Shown here: positions 1-8,484 of the stretch, piece by piece
Numbering within the stretch: the stretch's first letter is position 1
Layout of the letters: every line of letters starts with the position of its first letter
From: Sulfurovum sp.
Lineage (GTDB): Bacteria > Campylobacterota > Campylobacteria > Campylobacterales > Sulfurovaceae
Length of the DNA stretch: 64,000 nt
Direction of reading: 5' to 3'
Assembly (NCBI GenBank): GCA_026990595.1
Contig: JALXCZ010000004.1
Location: forward strand, 1 to 64,000
The notes under the pieces: generated by a model
Databases searched by the model: none
What the model saw: only the letters and a program-made list of their open reading frames with translations
Told to the model about the DNA's origin: nothing
Made by a program: the position numbers and the translations under genes

Positions 1-622
1 CTGTTGGGAGTTTGGTGTAGCTCTCTGTGATCTGTGCCAGACGTACTTTATAGGGTGTTGCATCACTCTGCATCCACAGACTTACTCCTTCTTGTTCACA
101 GAGCATTTGTATGAATTCAAGGTCGCTTTGTTTGTACTGGGTGGTATACTCTCTTTGTATAAAGGTATGCGGAGCAATGTTGGTACCAAAGTCTATATGT
201 AACAAAGCCTTATAACGTCCAAGGATCTCTTGGATAATCGCATACGCACTCTTTTCTTGAAAGATTTCATAACGTTGGTTGAGTCCCAGATAAAAAAGAG
301 GATGGACAACGGTGAGGGTATAGAGGTATTTATCGGCTACTTTATTGGCTTCTTTGGCTTGGTAGATCTTAGCAAAGATCTCTCTTTTTTTAGTAAAGTC
401 TTTTTCATCTTGGAGCAGGAGTTTCACATCGGTATCTACTAGGTCAGCAACTTCTAGTTTGACAGGGCTTACGAAGGTGACTTCGTAGGTATAGGGTTTA
501 CCAAGGGTGTGTGTGCCTTCTAGGGTGTAGATGGAGTAGGCATTGTCATTAACATAGGGGTTCTTTTTTGCATTGAGGAGGGTGAGTCTTGCTTTGACTT
601 TTTGCAGCTGGGTCGGGTTCAT
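1..622 (-). CDS. vgrG: Type VI secretion tip protein VgrG (5' part, runs off the window)
   Basis: The reverse strand is open from an ATG at 622 to the window edge, giving about 207 residues with no stop. The product begins MNPTQLQKVKARLTLLN and contains YTYEVTFVSP near residue 45 and REYTTQYKQSDLEFIQML near residue 160, the signature of the gp27-like N-terminal part of VgrG/Rhs spike proteins ('R-x-YxxQYxESDxxFIxRLxEEEG'). VgrG trimers cap the Hcp tube of the type VI secretion system and are exported into target cells. AAGGGAA just before the ATG is a reasonable ribosome site. The gp5-like needle and any C-terminal effector lie outside the window. A phage tail spike is the alternative. Confidence 0.82.
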   Translation of the reverse strand, partial: MNPTQLQKVKARLTLLNAKKNPYVNDNAYSIYTLEGTHTLGKPYTYEVTFVSPVKLEVADLVDTDVKLLLQDEKDFTKKREIFAKIYQAKEANKVADKYLYTLTVVHPLFYLGLNQRYEIFQEKSAYAIIQEILGRYKALLHIDFGTNIAPHTFIQREYTTQYKQSDLEFIQMLCEQEGVSLWMQSDATPYKVRLAQITESYTKLPT

Positions 623-984
623 GGGTTCCCTTGAATGTTGTTTTTTTATGGTTTATTTTAGCGTAATAACTTTAGCTTTAAGTGTATTTTAGAGATAATT
701 CTGAGGGGATGCATTTCCCCTTCCCTCCTAGAGAGCCATAACCATGGGTGGGGTTGGCTCTCTCTTTATGACATTTGAAACAATCTATTTATAAAATTTA
801 AACTTTTTTGTTTGTATTTACCTTCAGCTATAAGCACACATTCTATTACTTTAAATCTAGGGGTCGAGTGAACATAATCATAATTGAAAAATTAACAACA
901 AAAAACCCATAACCCTTACCAAACTATCATTCCTCACGACAAAACATTGAGCTCTTATACGTTACGTTATGACTATACCCCACC
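623..984. other. Gene-free stretch upstream of vgrG
   Basis: This 362-bp AT-rich region between the vgrG start and the end of a 54-aa gene contains no convincing coding sequence. It holds a hairpin (730-763), a smaller GGGGA/TCCCC hairpin near 705-720, and the likely vgrG promoter near 655-670 (TAAAAT on the minus strand). The 780-960 part is featureless. Confidence 0.5.
730..763 (+). terminator. Hairpin, possible rho-independent terminator
   Basis: AGAGAGCCA (730-738) pairs perfectly with TGGCTCTCT (755-763), with AACC/GGTT able to extend the stem, followed on the plus strand by CTTTATG. The T-rich side faces plus, yet no plus-strand gene ends here, so it may instead be a structured leader of vgrG or a relic. 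Confidence 0.4.
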
Positions 985-1149
985 CTACAGATGAGTATAT
1001 GATAGTATATTTTCTAGCATATTATTTTTTATCTCTTCTCCATCTAGTTGTAGTGCCTTGTCATAATCACCCAGCAAATGTACATGATCAGCTGAGGCAA
1101 GAAGAGGTAATAAGAAAAGCAGAAAAATACATTTTAACTGCTTCATCAT
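985..1149 (-). CDS. Small exported protein of unknown function (54 aa)
   Basis: A 54-codon frame starts at ATG 1149, three bases after the nirF stop (1152-1154), and ends with TAG at 985-987. The N-terminus MMKQLKCIFLLFLLPLLASA is a classical signal peptide with an Ala-x-Ala-like cleavage site near residue 20, leaving about 34 mature residues beginning DHVHLLGDYDKALQL. It has no CxxCH motif and I recognise no family. The tight junction with nirF suggests co-transcription and translational coupling, so a periplasmic role near haem d1 assembly is possible. It could also be the truncated remnant of a longer periplasmic protein; frames beyond the stop show no continuation. Confidence 0.55.
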   Translation of the reverse strand: MMKQLKCIFLLFLLPLLASADHVHLLGDYDKALQLDGEEIKNNMLENILSYTHL

Positions 1150-1151
1150 TG

Positions 1152-2252
1152 TTACTTTTTATCGGGCATCTGATAAAGGAATATCCCTGAGGGGTGTTTG
1201 ACTTGATAAATTTCTCTTTCAAGAAACCACTCATCAGTATTTATTACATTCACCTGATTGGCATCATTGACTGAGACATACAGTTCAGGGTATTTTTGTG
1301 ACCATCTGACATGAAGAACCTTCCCTTTAAAGGTAAATGTTTTAATGATCTTCAGGGTTTTTGTATCAATAATTTGAATGGTAGGGAAATCCTTACCCGA
1401 ATACGTGACTGCCAGGTACTTTTGATCTGGGCTAAGTGATGTAAAGACCGGTAATCCCTGTGTTTTGATATTTTGAATGAATTTAAAGTTATTATCATAG
1501 ACCATCACAGCATTATCCCCGACAGCAGGGATAAAAGTTCTCTCTTTACTAAGTGACCAGAAGCCAAAATGGGGTACCTTAAGTACTGGCTTGTTTTCCT
1601 CATCAGTTACTTTAATAAGGTGATATTTCATAGTATCGAGATCTATAACACCAAACCCTTTGGTCAAAAAGAAACCGACAATATAAGTATTTTTCTTGAT
1701 CATCGCATCAAAAGGCATTTTACCGACGTTGAACTCTTTGAAAGTCTTAAATTTTGGAAGCCCTTTGCCATAGTTTTCATCTTTAAGTACAGTTACCTTA
1801 TCATTGTCCATTTGTGCAAAGATAAGCATATCTTTATAAATCTTGATACCCACATTTTTAGAACCTGTGACTATTTTATCAATAGGCTTCAAATCACGGG
1901 TTAAAATATCCACTGATTTATCATCGTAGTTCGCAACTGCCACATAGTTTTTCCCTATAACAAATCCAATGGCAGATTTACTTGTTTTATATTCTGCCTC
2001 TTTTTTCTCTGTTCTGGCATCAAATTTGATGATATACCCATCACGAGAGATAATATAGGCATCATTTCCATCAAATTTCATTACACCATGGTTCATATTG
2101 TGCATATGCTTCATGTGTCTTTTGGCAAGTCCATCTTCTATGACGGCAACCGATTCACTCTCTCGTTCTACTACAAAATACTTCTCTTTTGCACTTAGGG
2201 TTATTGAAAAAAATGTACTACCCAAAAGTAGTACAGATAATAAAAATCTCAT
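1152..2252 (-). CDS. nirF: NirF, haem d1 biosynthesis protein
   Basis: About 366 aa: a signal peptide (MRFLLSVLLLGSTFF...) followed by a beta-propeller like the d1 domain of NirS. The C-terminus has YVSVNDANQVNVINT and VKHPSGIFLYQ, typical of NirF. NirF acts in the periplasm on the last steps of haem d1 synthesis needed by NirS. I start at ATG 2252 because GAAGGAT lies about 7 nt before it; an ATG at 2267 is also in frame. Upstream lies an Fnr/Dnr-type box with a well-spaced -10. No other d1 genes (nirE, nirJ, nirDLGH) are in the window, so they must lie elsewhere. Confidence 0.9.
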   Translation of the reverse strand: MRFLLSVLLLGSTFFSITLSAKEKYFVVERESESVAVIEDGLAKRHMKHMHNMNHGVMKFDGNDAYIISRDGYIIKFDARTEKKEAEYKTSKSAIGFVIGKNYVAVANYDDKSVDILTRDLKPIDKIVTGSKNVGIKIYKDMLIFAQMDNDKVTVLKDENYGKGLPKFKTFKEFNVGKMPFDAMIKKNTYIVGFFLTKGFGVIDLDTMKYHLIKVTDEENKPVLKVPHFGFWSLSKERTFIPAVGDNAVMVYDNNFKFIQNIKTQGLPVFTSLSPDQKYLAVTYSGKDFPTIQIIDTKTLKIIKTFTFKGKVLHVRWSQKYPELYVSVNDANQVNVINTDEWFLEREIYQVKHPSGIFLYQMPDKK

Positions 2253-2283
2253 TGATTTATCCTTCATTCATATAATAGTGTCT

Positions 2284-2329
2284 ATTGTACTTAAACTTCT
2301 CTAACAAGCCTATTGACTTTTGTCAATAG
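2284..2329 (-). promoter_or_regulatory. nirF promoter with Crp/Fnr-family box
   Basis: The perfect palindrome CTATTGACTTTTGTCAATAG (2310-2329) carries TTGAC-N4-GTCAA. On the minus strand a TACAAT -10 lies at 2289-2284, its end 35.5 nt from the box centre, predicting a start near 2278 and class II (-41.5) activation. The same palindrome directly follows the trkH stop and could double as a weak terminator, but no T-run follows it. Confidence 0.65.
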
Positions 2330-2330
2330 A

Positions 2331-3785
2331 TTAGAATTTTTTCCAAAAACTACGGCTAAAGAGTAAAAATACTGTATAGAATTCAAGCCTTCCTATGATC
2401 ATGGCAGCAGAGAGTATCATTTTATCAGTGCTGCTAAAAAAGGCATAATTCTCAGCCGGTCCCGTTAAAGCAAATCCTGGACCAATATTTCCCACTGTTG
2501 CCAAAGCAGTAGAGACCGCTGTCATAGCATCAAATCCTCTGGCGAAGAGGTAAAGTGTTACCAGCATATTGGTCATTACAAAAAGGAAAATAAAACCGGT
2601 TGTTGAAGAGATAATCTGGGAAGAAGTCTTTTGTCCATCAATAAATACATTCAGTATGGCACTTGGGTGTAGTGTCTGTTTAAATTGCAACCTAATATTT
2701 TTAAATAAAACAATATAACGTATGACTTTTACCCCACCTGCGGTGGAGCCGGCATTTCCCCCAACAAGCATTGCCACAAAAATAATACTGATGGCAATAT
2801 GCCCCCATTGGGAGTAGTCCAAAGTAGCAAATCCTGTTGTAGTCAACACTGAAGCAATCGTAAAAAAAGAGTGTGTCAAGGCATGAAAATAGCTGTCATA
2901 ATCCACAAAGATATCGATACTTCCCAACAGCAGAGAAAGGATAACAAAGATCGCCAAATACCAAAGTACCTCTTCTCGTTTATAACCATCCAGTTTACCA
3001 GTAGAAAGCAGTTTCAGGTGTGCCAAAAAGTTGATTCCTGAAATGATCATAAAAAAAGTAGTGATCCATATGATCCAGGGAGACTGGTAATATCCCAGTG
3101 AACTGTTCTTTGTGGAAAACCCTCCTGTTGAAATGGTTGAAAAAGCATGGTTAATCGCATCAAATACTGTCATACCTGCCAGCTTTAAAGCCACAGCATC
3201 GACCAGTGTAAAAAGCAGATAGATTCCCCAAAGTCTTATAGCGGTATCTTTGACTTTTGGTGTAATCTTCTCCATTTTTATTCCTGTGGATTCTGCTTTA
3301 AAAAGTGCCATGGATCCACTGGGATTAATAAGCGAGAAAAGTCCCACACCCAGGACAATGATCCCCATACCTCCAAGCCAATGTGTCAGACTTCTTAAAT
3401 AAAGTATGGACTTTGGCAAAGACTCTATATCGGAAAAAACTGTAGCCCCTGTCGTCGTAAAGCCGCTGACAGATTCAAAAAAGGCATCTGCAGGAGAGAT
3501 ACCGGTATAAAGTACAAAAGGAATCGCTCCGGCAACTCCGAGAAGTACCCAGATAAGATTCACTGAGAGTATACCGCCTTTAATACTCAGTTTCATGGTA
3601 TGCCGTCTTAAAAGAAAAAAGATGAGTGCATTGAACCCAAACAAACCAAAGTCAAAATAAAGAAAATCTCTCATATTTTCATGGTAGATCCATCCCACGA
3701 TAATAGCTGTAAGGAGAAACAGTGAGAGTGCTACCCCTATAACGGAAACAAACTTCCCTATATTCTTTAAAGCGTGTATATCCAC
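2331..3785 (-). CDS. trkH: TrkH-type potassium uptake channel subunit
   Basis: 484 aa, very hydrophobic, with the repeated pore-loop pattern of the Trk/Ktr/HKT family: SGFTTTGATVF (residues about 106-116), STISTGGFSTKNSS, TTTGFATLDYS and ATVGNIGPGF supply the four selectivity-filter glycines. It forms the membrane pore of a K+ uptake system gated by TrkA. The start overlaps the end of trkA by 19 nt, so the two are translationally coupled. The pair sits inside the nitrite reductase cluster, between nirF and the multihaem cytochrome. Confidence 0.93.
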   Translation of the reverse strand: MDIHALKNIGKFVSVIGVALSLFLLTAIIVGWIYHENMRDFLYFDFGLFGFNALIFFLLRRHTMKLSIKGGILSVNLIWVLLGVAGAIPFVLYTGISPADAFFESVSGFTTTGATVFSDIESLPKSILYLRSLTHWLGGMGIIVLGVGLFSLINPSGSMALFKAESTGIKMEKITPKVKDTAIRLWGIYLLFTLVDAVALKLAGMTVFDAINHAFSTISTGGFSTKNSSLGYYQSPWIIWITTFFMIISGINFLAHLKLLSTGKLDGYKREEVLWYLAIFVILSLLLGSIDIFVDYDSYFHALTHSFFTIASVLTTTGFATLDYSQWGHIAISIIFVAMLVGGNAGSTAGGVKVIRYIVLFKNIRLQFKQTLHPSAILNVFIDGQKTSSQIISSTTGFIFLFVMTNMLVTLYLFARGFDAMTAVSTALATVGNIGPGFALTGPAENYAFFSSTDKMILSAAMIIGRLEFYTVFLLFSRSFWKKF

Positions 3786-5092
3786 TGCTCTATCTCTTCT
3801 GTTTGTTCAAATTTTCCAAAAACAACCAAAATATCACTCTGCTCCAACTGCTCGATCTTTGAAAGGGGATAAATCTTATCTTCCCTTAAGAGTACTACAA
3901 GAATATTTTCTATATTTTCTTTTTTAATAGATTTCCCTATGAGTTCTGAATCAGGATATATTTTACGCATGAAAAGAACTCCTCTTCCCCCACAAAAATG
4001 ACGTTGTGTCACAATAGAGCTTGAAGATATTTTTTCTAAAATGGCATAGTGTGCACCAGCTTTACTTCCTCGTACAACCACCACCCCCATTTTATGCATC
4101 AGATCATAATAGGCTTTATCATTATTGACTGCTACTACTTTTTGTACACCATACTCTTTGGCTTCAATACATTTTACAATATTTTTTTCATCATTATGCC
4201 CTGCTGCAATAACCATGTCTGCATTTTTCAACCCCTCTTCTTCAAACAGGCGATGATCTTCATATGCTGAGTTGATAATAGTGACTTTCCCCTGTAGTAC
4301 CTCTGATGCAGTTTTACAGTGATCAATATCTTTTTCGATCATTTTAATATCCAGATTTTTGTCTAAAAGAGCTTTGGCAATTTTCTGGGCTAATGTATTG
4401 GCACCGAATATCACGATCTTTTTAATAGAAGTCGGCATCTTTTCATCCAACTTTGCAGATATTTCTTCAATACTTTCAATAGAGCCAAAAAGATAAACAA
4501 GATCACCTTTTTGTATAGCAGTATTTAGCACAGGAATAAAAAATTCTTTCTCTCTTTCTATCCCTACAATAGAGACATTTTCATTGACTAATTCTTCTAC
4601 CTTATAGAGCATTTGGGCATCATACTGTACTCTGATAGAGATCAGTTTATGCTTGGTCTGATGGAATGTCTTGACATTGTTTGCTTTGGGAAAGGTAAAG
4701 AGTGCTTTGACTTTGTTTGCTGTCGTGATATCGGGGAATACAGCATAGTCAATAGAGAGTTTTTTAAGCACATGGCTCTTTAAAAAACCATCATTTTTCA
4801 ACCTGATGATCTTTCGTTTCACGGCTACTACATCTTCTACGATCAGAGTAGAGAGCAGATTGGCTTCATCAGAATCTGTTACCGCAATGAAAAGATCAAC
4901 GGTATCAAGATTTAGTGTCTGATAGGTTTTTGGGTTTTCAATATCTCCATAGATCACCAAAATGTCAATATCTTCATCCAGTTTATTCAGTTTGTCAATA
5001 TCTTTATCTATTACGATCACATTATGTTTAAAAGAAAGTGTCTGTGCCAACGAATATCCGACAGTCCCTGCACCGGCAATAATGATATCCAT
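3767..5092 (-). CDS. trkA: TrkA, NAD-binding regulator of K+ uptake
   Basis: 441 aa with two RCK (TrkA-N plus TrkA-C) units. The first nucleotide-binding loop is IIIAGAGTVGYSLAQTLS at residues 3-20; the second, IFGANTLAQKIAKAL near residue 226, is degenerate. It is a peripheral cytoplasmic ring that binds NAD(H)/ATP and gates TrkH, encoded just downstream with an overlap. The gap to the preceding five-haem cytochrome gene is 35 nt, so it may belong to the long nor-nir transcript. Confidence 0.93.
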   Translation of the reverse strand: MDIIIAGAGTVGYSLAQTLSFKHNVIVIDKDIDKLNKLDEDIDILVIYGDIENPKTYQTLNLDTVDLFIAVTDSDEANLLSTLIVEDVVAVKRKIIRLKNDGFLKSHVLKKLSIDYAVFPDITTANKVKALFTFPKANNVKTFHQTKHKLISIRVQYDAQMLYKVEELVNENVSIVGIEREKEFFIPVLNTAIQKGDLVYLFGSIESIEEISAKLDEKMPTSIKKIVIFGANTLAQKIAKALLDKNLDIKMIEKDIDHCKTASEVLQGKVTIINSAYEDHRLFEEEGLKNADMVIAAGHNDEKNIVKCIEAKEYGVQKVVAVNNDKAYYDLMHKMGVVVVRGSKAGAHYAILEKISSSSIVTQRHFCGGRGVLFMRKIYPDSELIGKSIKKENIENILVVLLREDKIYPLSKIEQLEQSDILVVFGKFEQTEEIEQWIYTL

Positions 5093-5127
5093 ACTAATTC
5101 ATCCTTTAAGTATAAAATCCTACTCTT

Positions 5128-6258
5128 TTACAACTTTAATATTACTTTTTTGATCAACATAGGTTTCATTAAATCTGTTCCATCCAAGTTAACCGCTTGG
5201 GCACAATCTTTCTTTGCCAACTGTACATAAAAACTAACCATGATAGTGTCTTCTTTTTTTAACAGTGGTGTTTTATAGTGCAATGTTTTGGTCTCTTTGG
5301 CTGCAAGATTATGGATTTTTCCGGCTGTTGCATGGTATGGTATTACAATTGGTTTCCCCTCTTTTGTAAAGCTGGCAGCAAAATAGCTTTGTTTGTCTTC
5401 TCTCGGATCCATCTGATAATTTCTCCATAGTATCTTATTCTTTCTACGGATTTCTATTTTTAGATATTTGGCACGGGCAGATTGAATGATCAGAGGGTGC
5501 GGCATTTTATTGTACATCATGATCTTTACGCTGTCACCCTCTGCTGTAACATTGATATCGACACCTTTTTTACGGAATGATGCATCATGAATCCCTAAAA
5601 ACTTATGACTGGCATGATGCATTCTGGCTCTCTTGTTGATTTTATCAGCACCTCCCTGCACTTCCGGCATATGACACTTGATACACTCTTCACTGTTTTG
5701 CTTTTCATTCATGGCATGAAAAATAGTAACATTGTTTTCATTGAGTTTATGGGAATGACAGCCTGTACATACTTTTTTGGCATAAATAGGATTCTTTACA
5801 GAGGAATGCTTGTCGTTATGATCAGGATTTTCAAGTCTGCCATATAAAGATGGTTTATAATTCTCTGCCTGTTTCGCTTTTACATTAATATTAAATCTAT
5901 GTGCTTTCTTGACGTAGGCTATGGTATGGCAGAAATAGCAACTCACTGCATCGGTATGTGTTTTATTGTTCTTATCAGGTCTAGCCTTTCCTGTAACGAT
6001 ATCTTTAAGATTATTTGCCATAGGCATATGACAGGTAGCACAGTCATACTTTTTAACGCTGACCTTGTCTGCAATTTTACGATGTAAGATATCATTAAAG
6101 TACCCGTGCGAATGATAAGAGCTCTTATACTCTTCATAAATCTTTTCATGGCACTCACTACAGGAGTAATTATCTTTATATTTATCTTTAGCTTGAAGAG
6201 AGGAGAGTAATACAAAAAAAAATGAAATGAAGAGCCAAAAAAGAGTCGTTTTTTTCAT
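5128..6258 (-). CDS. Periplasmic five-haem c-type cytochrome
   Basis: 376 aa with a signal peptide (MKKTTLFWLFISFFFVLLS). There are five CxxCH haem sites: CSECH (33-37), CATCH, CYFCH, CTGCH and CIKCH, all in the first half. The second half, from about residue 200, lacks haem motifs and looks beta-rich. The pattern fits the cytochrome c554/multihaem family. Between nirS and trkA it could pass electrons to or from NirS, or handle a nitrogen oxide itself. The exact substrate cannot be read from sequence. Confidence 0.8.
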   Translation of the reverse strand: MKKTTLFWLFISFFFVLLSSLQAKDKYKDNYSCSECHEKIYEEYKSSYHSHGYFNDILHRKIADKVSVKKYDCATCHMPMANNLKDIVTGKARPDKNNKTHTDAVSCYFCHTIAYVKKAHRFNINVKAKQAENYKPSLYGRLENPDHNDKHSSVKNPIYAKKVCTGCHSHKLNENNVTIFHAMNEKQNSEECIKCHMPEVQGGADKINKRARMHHASHKFLGIHDASFRKKGVDINVTAEGDSVKIMMYNKMPHPLIIQSARAKYLKIEIRRKNKILWRNYQMDPREDKQSYFAASFTKEGKPIVIPYHATAGKIHNLAAKETKTLHYKTPLLKKEDTIMVSFYVQLAKKDCAQAVNLDGTDLMKPMLIKKVILKL

Positions 6259-6316
6259 AAAATCAAAACCTTGGTAACTTATTGAAAAGATCCAAGGATC
6301 ATCTCAATAAATCACC

Positions 6317-6332
6317 CTCTCCAAAAGGAGAG
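6317..6332 (-). terminator. Hairpin after nirS
   Basis: CTCTCC (6317-6322) pairs with GGAGAG (6327-6332) over a 4-nt loop, 14 nt past the nirS stop. No strong T-run follows on the minus strand, so it is more likely a 3'-end stabiliser or partial terminator separating abundant nirS mRNA from the genes downstream. Confidence 0.45.
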
Positions 6333-6345
6333 AGTAAAAATCTGA

Positions 6346-8061
6346 TTAAGCACCAGGAACGTGTTGTCTATGCTCAACTGAGTATGTAAACGTAGGTGTT
6401 GTCAAGTTTTCAATATACTTAACAAATTTACCAGTTTCAGACTCGTAGATACCGATTCTACCAGTAGTCCACTCAGAGATCATAGTCCACTTTCCATGAT
6501 TAGCAGGCTCTGCATGAAGCAACCTTGGTTGTACAGGATCTTTCACTGCTGCACCCAATTTAGCTGGCATAGGCAAGATTTTTTCTTTACCAAATGCTTT
6601 TTCATTAACAGGTACTTTTTCATGCTGGGTAGCATCCCACTCTTGAAGTACTTTTTTAGTCTTCGCATCAATCAATTGACCTTTAGTTTTACCGACTTTA
6701 ATAATTCTGTCAGTCTCAAGTGTCTCTTTGTTGATTAAATATACCTGATTGTAGTTAGCTGGCTTACCAAGTACACAGTCAGACCAAATCCAAGGTGTAT
6801 CTTCGCCTGTTCCAACAAATAGCCCCCCACCTGCTGTTTTAATCTTTTTAACGATTTTCCAATCAGGAGATGACCAAACAACCACTTGACCAAAGTTCAT
6901 ACTTTGGGTCGCATTCAGTTGTTTACCCATTTTTTTGTTAAACCAGGAAGAACCTTGACCTGGGTGCGGCTTGGATTTTTTACCGGTATATACTTTTGCA
7001 GCAAGTTTTTTTGTCTTTTGATCCACAATACCCATCAAATCAGACCCTTGAGAAGCAACTTGTACATAACGACCAAAGTCTTCACCCTCATTCTCATTTA
7101 AGAACGCATCATGAAGTACTTTACCAATATTAGGAATATCACCTACAATCGGGAAATCAGGCTTGCTATAGTCTACGATATATACATGACCTGCATCTTT
7201 AAGTGCAAATGAGAAATAAGGGCCATAAGGTGTATCTGCAATATATGCAACACGGCTTGGTTCAATCTGTCCATCCATATTAATTACACGACTTGTGTCA
7301 TACACTTTAAGCGGCTCGAGTGTATGGGCGTCACAAAGTACTGCACCACCTGGATTGTAGTTACCCGCCATAACATATTTACCATCTGGAGATACTGCCA
7401 ACCCACGTGATTCCTGACCTACTTGAACAGATGCCAATGCAGGCTGACCAGGAGCTGCAATATCAAACATAGTCAGTTTACCTGAACGTGAAATTGAATA
7501 TGCATATCTAGGGTCATGTTTATTGGTTACTGTAACGTGAACCGCAAACCCTGCTTTGTGGCGAGACAATACTTTACCTGTTGTTGAATCAATAAAGTCA
7601 ACCAATGAGGCATCTCTCTCTGTTGCAAACGTAATGTCTTTTACATCTTTTACATCTGCTGCTTTTGGATATTTTTTAGCCAATGCTTCTCTGTCTGCCA
7701 ATTTTGTCCATGACTTATGTACTTCATCAAAGCTTAGTTTAAGTTCAACAGTATTTTTCCAGTCCATCAACCAGTCAACCATACCGGAGGCATCATCTTT
7801 TGAAAACTTGCTGCTCCAAGAAGGCATTGCAGTATTTTCTCTACCGTTTAAAATAGTCTCTGCAAGAAACTCTCTACTTTTTTTCTTTAATGCCTTAGGT
7901 CTAAGGTCTGACCCCACACCACCTTGGTGAATTGGTCCGTGACACCCTTGGCACTCTTTCTCAAACACTTTAGCAAAATCCATGTTTGAAGTACCTGCCA
8001 TAGCCATCGTTGCTGCCAAGCTTGTAGCCGCTGCCAAACTTAAGAGTTTATTTAATTTCAT
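6346..8061 (-). CDS. nirS: Cytochrome cd1 nitrite reductase NirS
   Basis: 571 aa. A signal peptide (residues 1-22) precedes a haem c domain with CQGCH at 37-41 and then an eight-bladed d1-haem propeller containing GKYVMAGNYNPGGAVLCDA and a C-terminal SVEHRQHVPGA tail. It is the periplasmic enzyme reducing nitrite to NO with electrons from c-type cytochromes. Length and motifs match intact NirS. It is preceded by norCB and a 51-aa membrane protein and followed by the five-haem cytochrome and, after trkAH, nirF. Expression probably depends on the Fnr-type promoter at 11021-11062, though a local promoter in the 215-bp upstream gap is possible. Confidence 0.97.
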   Translation of the reverse strand: MKLNKLLSLAAATSLAATMAMAGTSNMDFAKVFEKECQGCHGPIHQGGVGSDLRPKALKKKSREFLAETILNGRENTAMPSWSSKFSKDDASGMVDWLMDWKNTVELKLSFDEVHKSWTKLADREALAKKYPKAADVKDVKDITFATERDASLVDFIDSTTGKVLSRHKAGFAVHVTVTNKHDPRYAYSISRSGKLTMFDIAAPGQPALASVQVGQESRGLAVSPDGKYVMAGNYNPGGAVLCDAHTLEPLKVYDTSRVINMDGQIEPSRVAYIADTPYGPYFSFALKDAGHVYIVDYSKPDFPIVGDIPNIGKVLHDAFLNENEGEDFGRYVQVASQGSDLMGIVDQKTKKLAAKVYTGKKSKPHPGQGSSWFNKKMGKQLNATQSMNFGQVVVWSSPDWKIVKKIKTAGGGLFVGTGEDTPWIWSDCVLGKPANYNQVYLINKETLETDRIIKVGKTKGQLIDAKTKKVLQEWDATQHEKVPVNEKAFGKEKILPMPAKLGAAVKDPVQPRLLHAEPANHGKWTMISEWTTGRIGIYESETGKFVKYIENLTTPTFTYSVEHRQHVPGA

Positions 8062-8276
8062 TCTTTCTCCTTTACTATCTGTTCGATTTAACTTAATTTT
8101 TTAAGTTTATCCAGATAAAATCGCGAGTCTTATTTTAAGACAACTCACACACATTTTGAGGACTCTACCCAGTCCTCATGTTTCCCTCATTACCAATTTA
8201 AAAAAATTGTTTCCAAGTGTAACATTTATTTACTTAAGTAAAATATATAATTATCATCAAACTATATGATGCTTTT
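8062..8276 (-). promoter_or_regulatory. nirS leader region with two palindromes
   Basis: This 215-bp gap contains GAGGACT/AGTCCTC (8158-8178, 6-nt loop) and AACTTAA/TTAAGTT (8090-8107), plus a good ribosome site (AGGAGAAAG) before nirS. No TTGA-N6-TCAA box is present. The hairpins could mark an RNA-processing or attenuation point that adjusts nirS relative to norCB. Confidence 0.4.
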
Positions 8277-8432
8277 TTACTTGTTAAGTCTCTTCTTTTC
8301 ACTAAAATAGATCCAGAACATCGGCAAAATAATTACCGTATGTAAAAAGATCGTCAGTGTCAGAGGTCCCTGATTTAACATACCAAAAAAACTGTGATTG
8401 ACATCTGTAAATGGTTCAATTAATCCAAACAT
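8277..8432 (-). CDS. 51-aa single-pass membrane protein between norB and nirS
   Basis: ATG at 8432 and TAA at 8277-8279 define 51 codons. The product begins MFGLIEPFTDVNHSFFGML, has one clear membrane helix (residues about 24-43, LTLTIFLHTVIILPMFW) and ends in a basic tail EKKRLNK. AAGGAGAAAC before the ATG is a good ribosome site. It lies 52 nt after norB and 215 nt before nirS, on the same strand. I know no family for it. A small accessory subunit of the membrane NO reductase, comparable to single-helix subunits of haem-copper oxidases, is an attractive guess. Confidence 0.68.
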   Translation of the reverse strand: MFGLIEPFTDVNHSFFGMLNQGPLTLTIFLHTVIILPMFWIYFSEKKRLNK

Positions 8433-8484
8433 TGTTTCTCCTTATTTATAAATTTGGGAACGGAAGATCCCGTACCCTTTTCTT

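Noticed and set aside
969-1190. 73-aa plus-strand frame
   Set aside because: It is antisense to the better-supported 54-aa signal-peptide gene and to the nirF end; no ribosome site and no protein-like pattern.
2310-2329. Palindrome as trkH terminator only
   Set aside because: No T-run follows on the minus strand, and its spacing to a -10 matches the other Fnr-type promoters, so operator is preferred.
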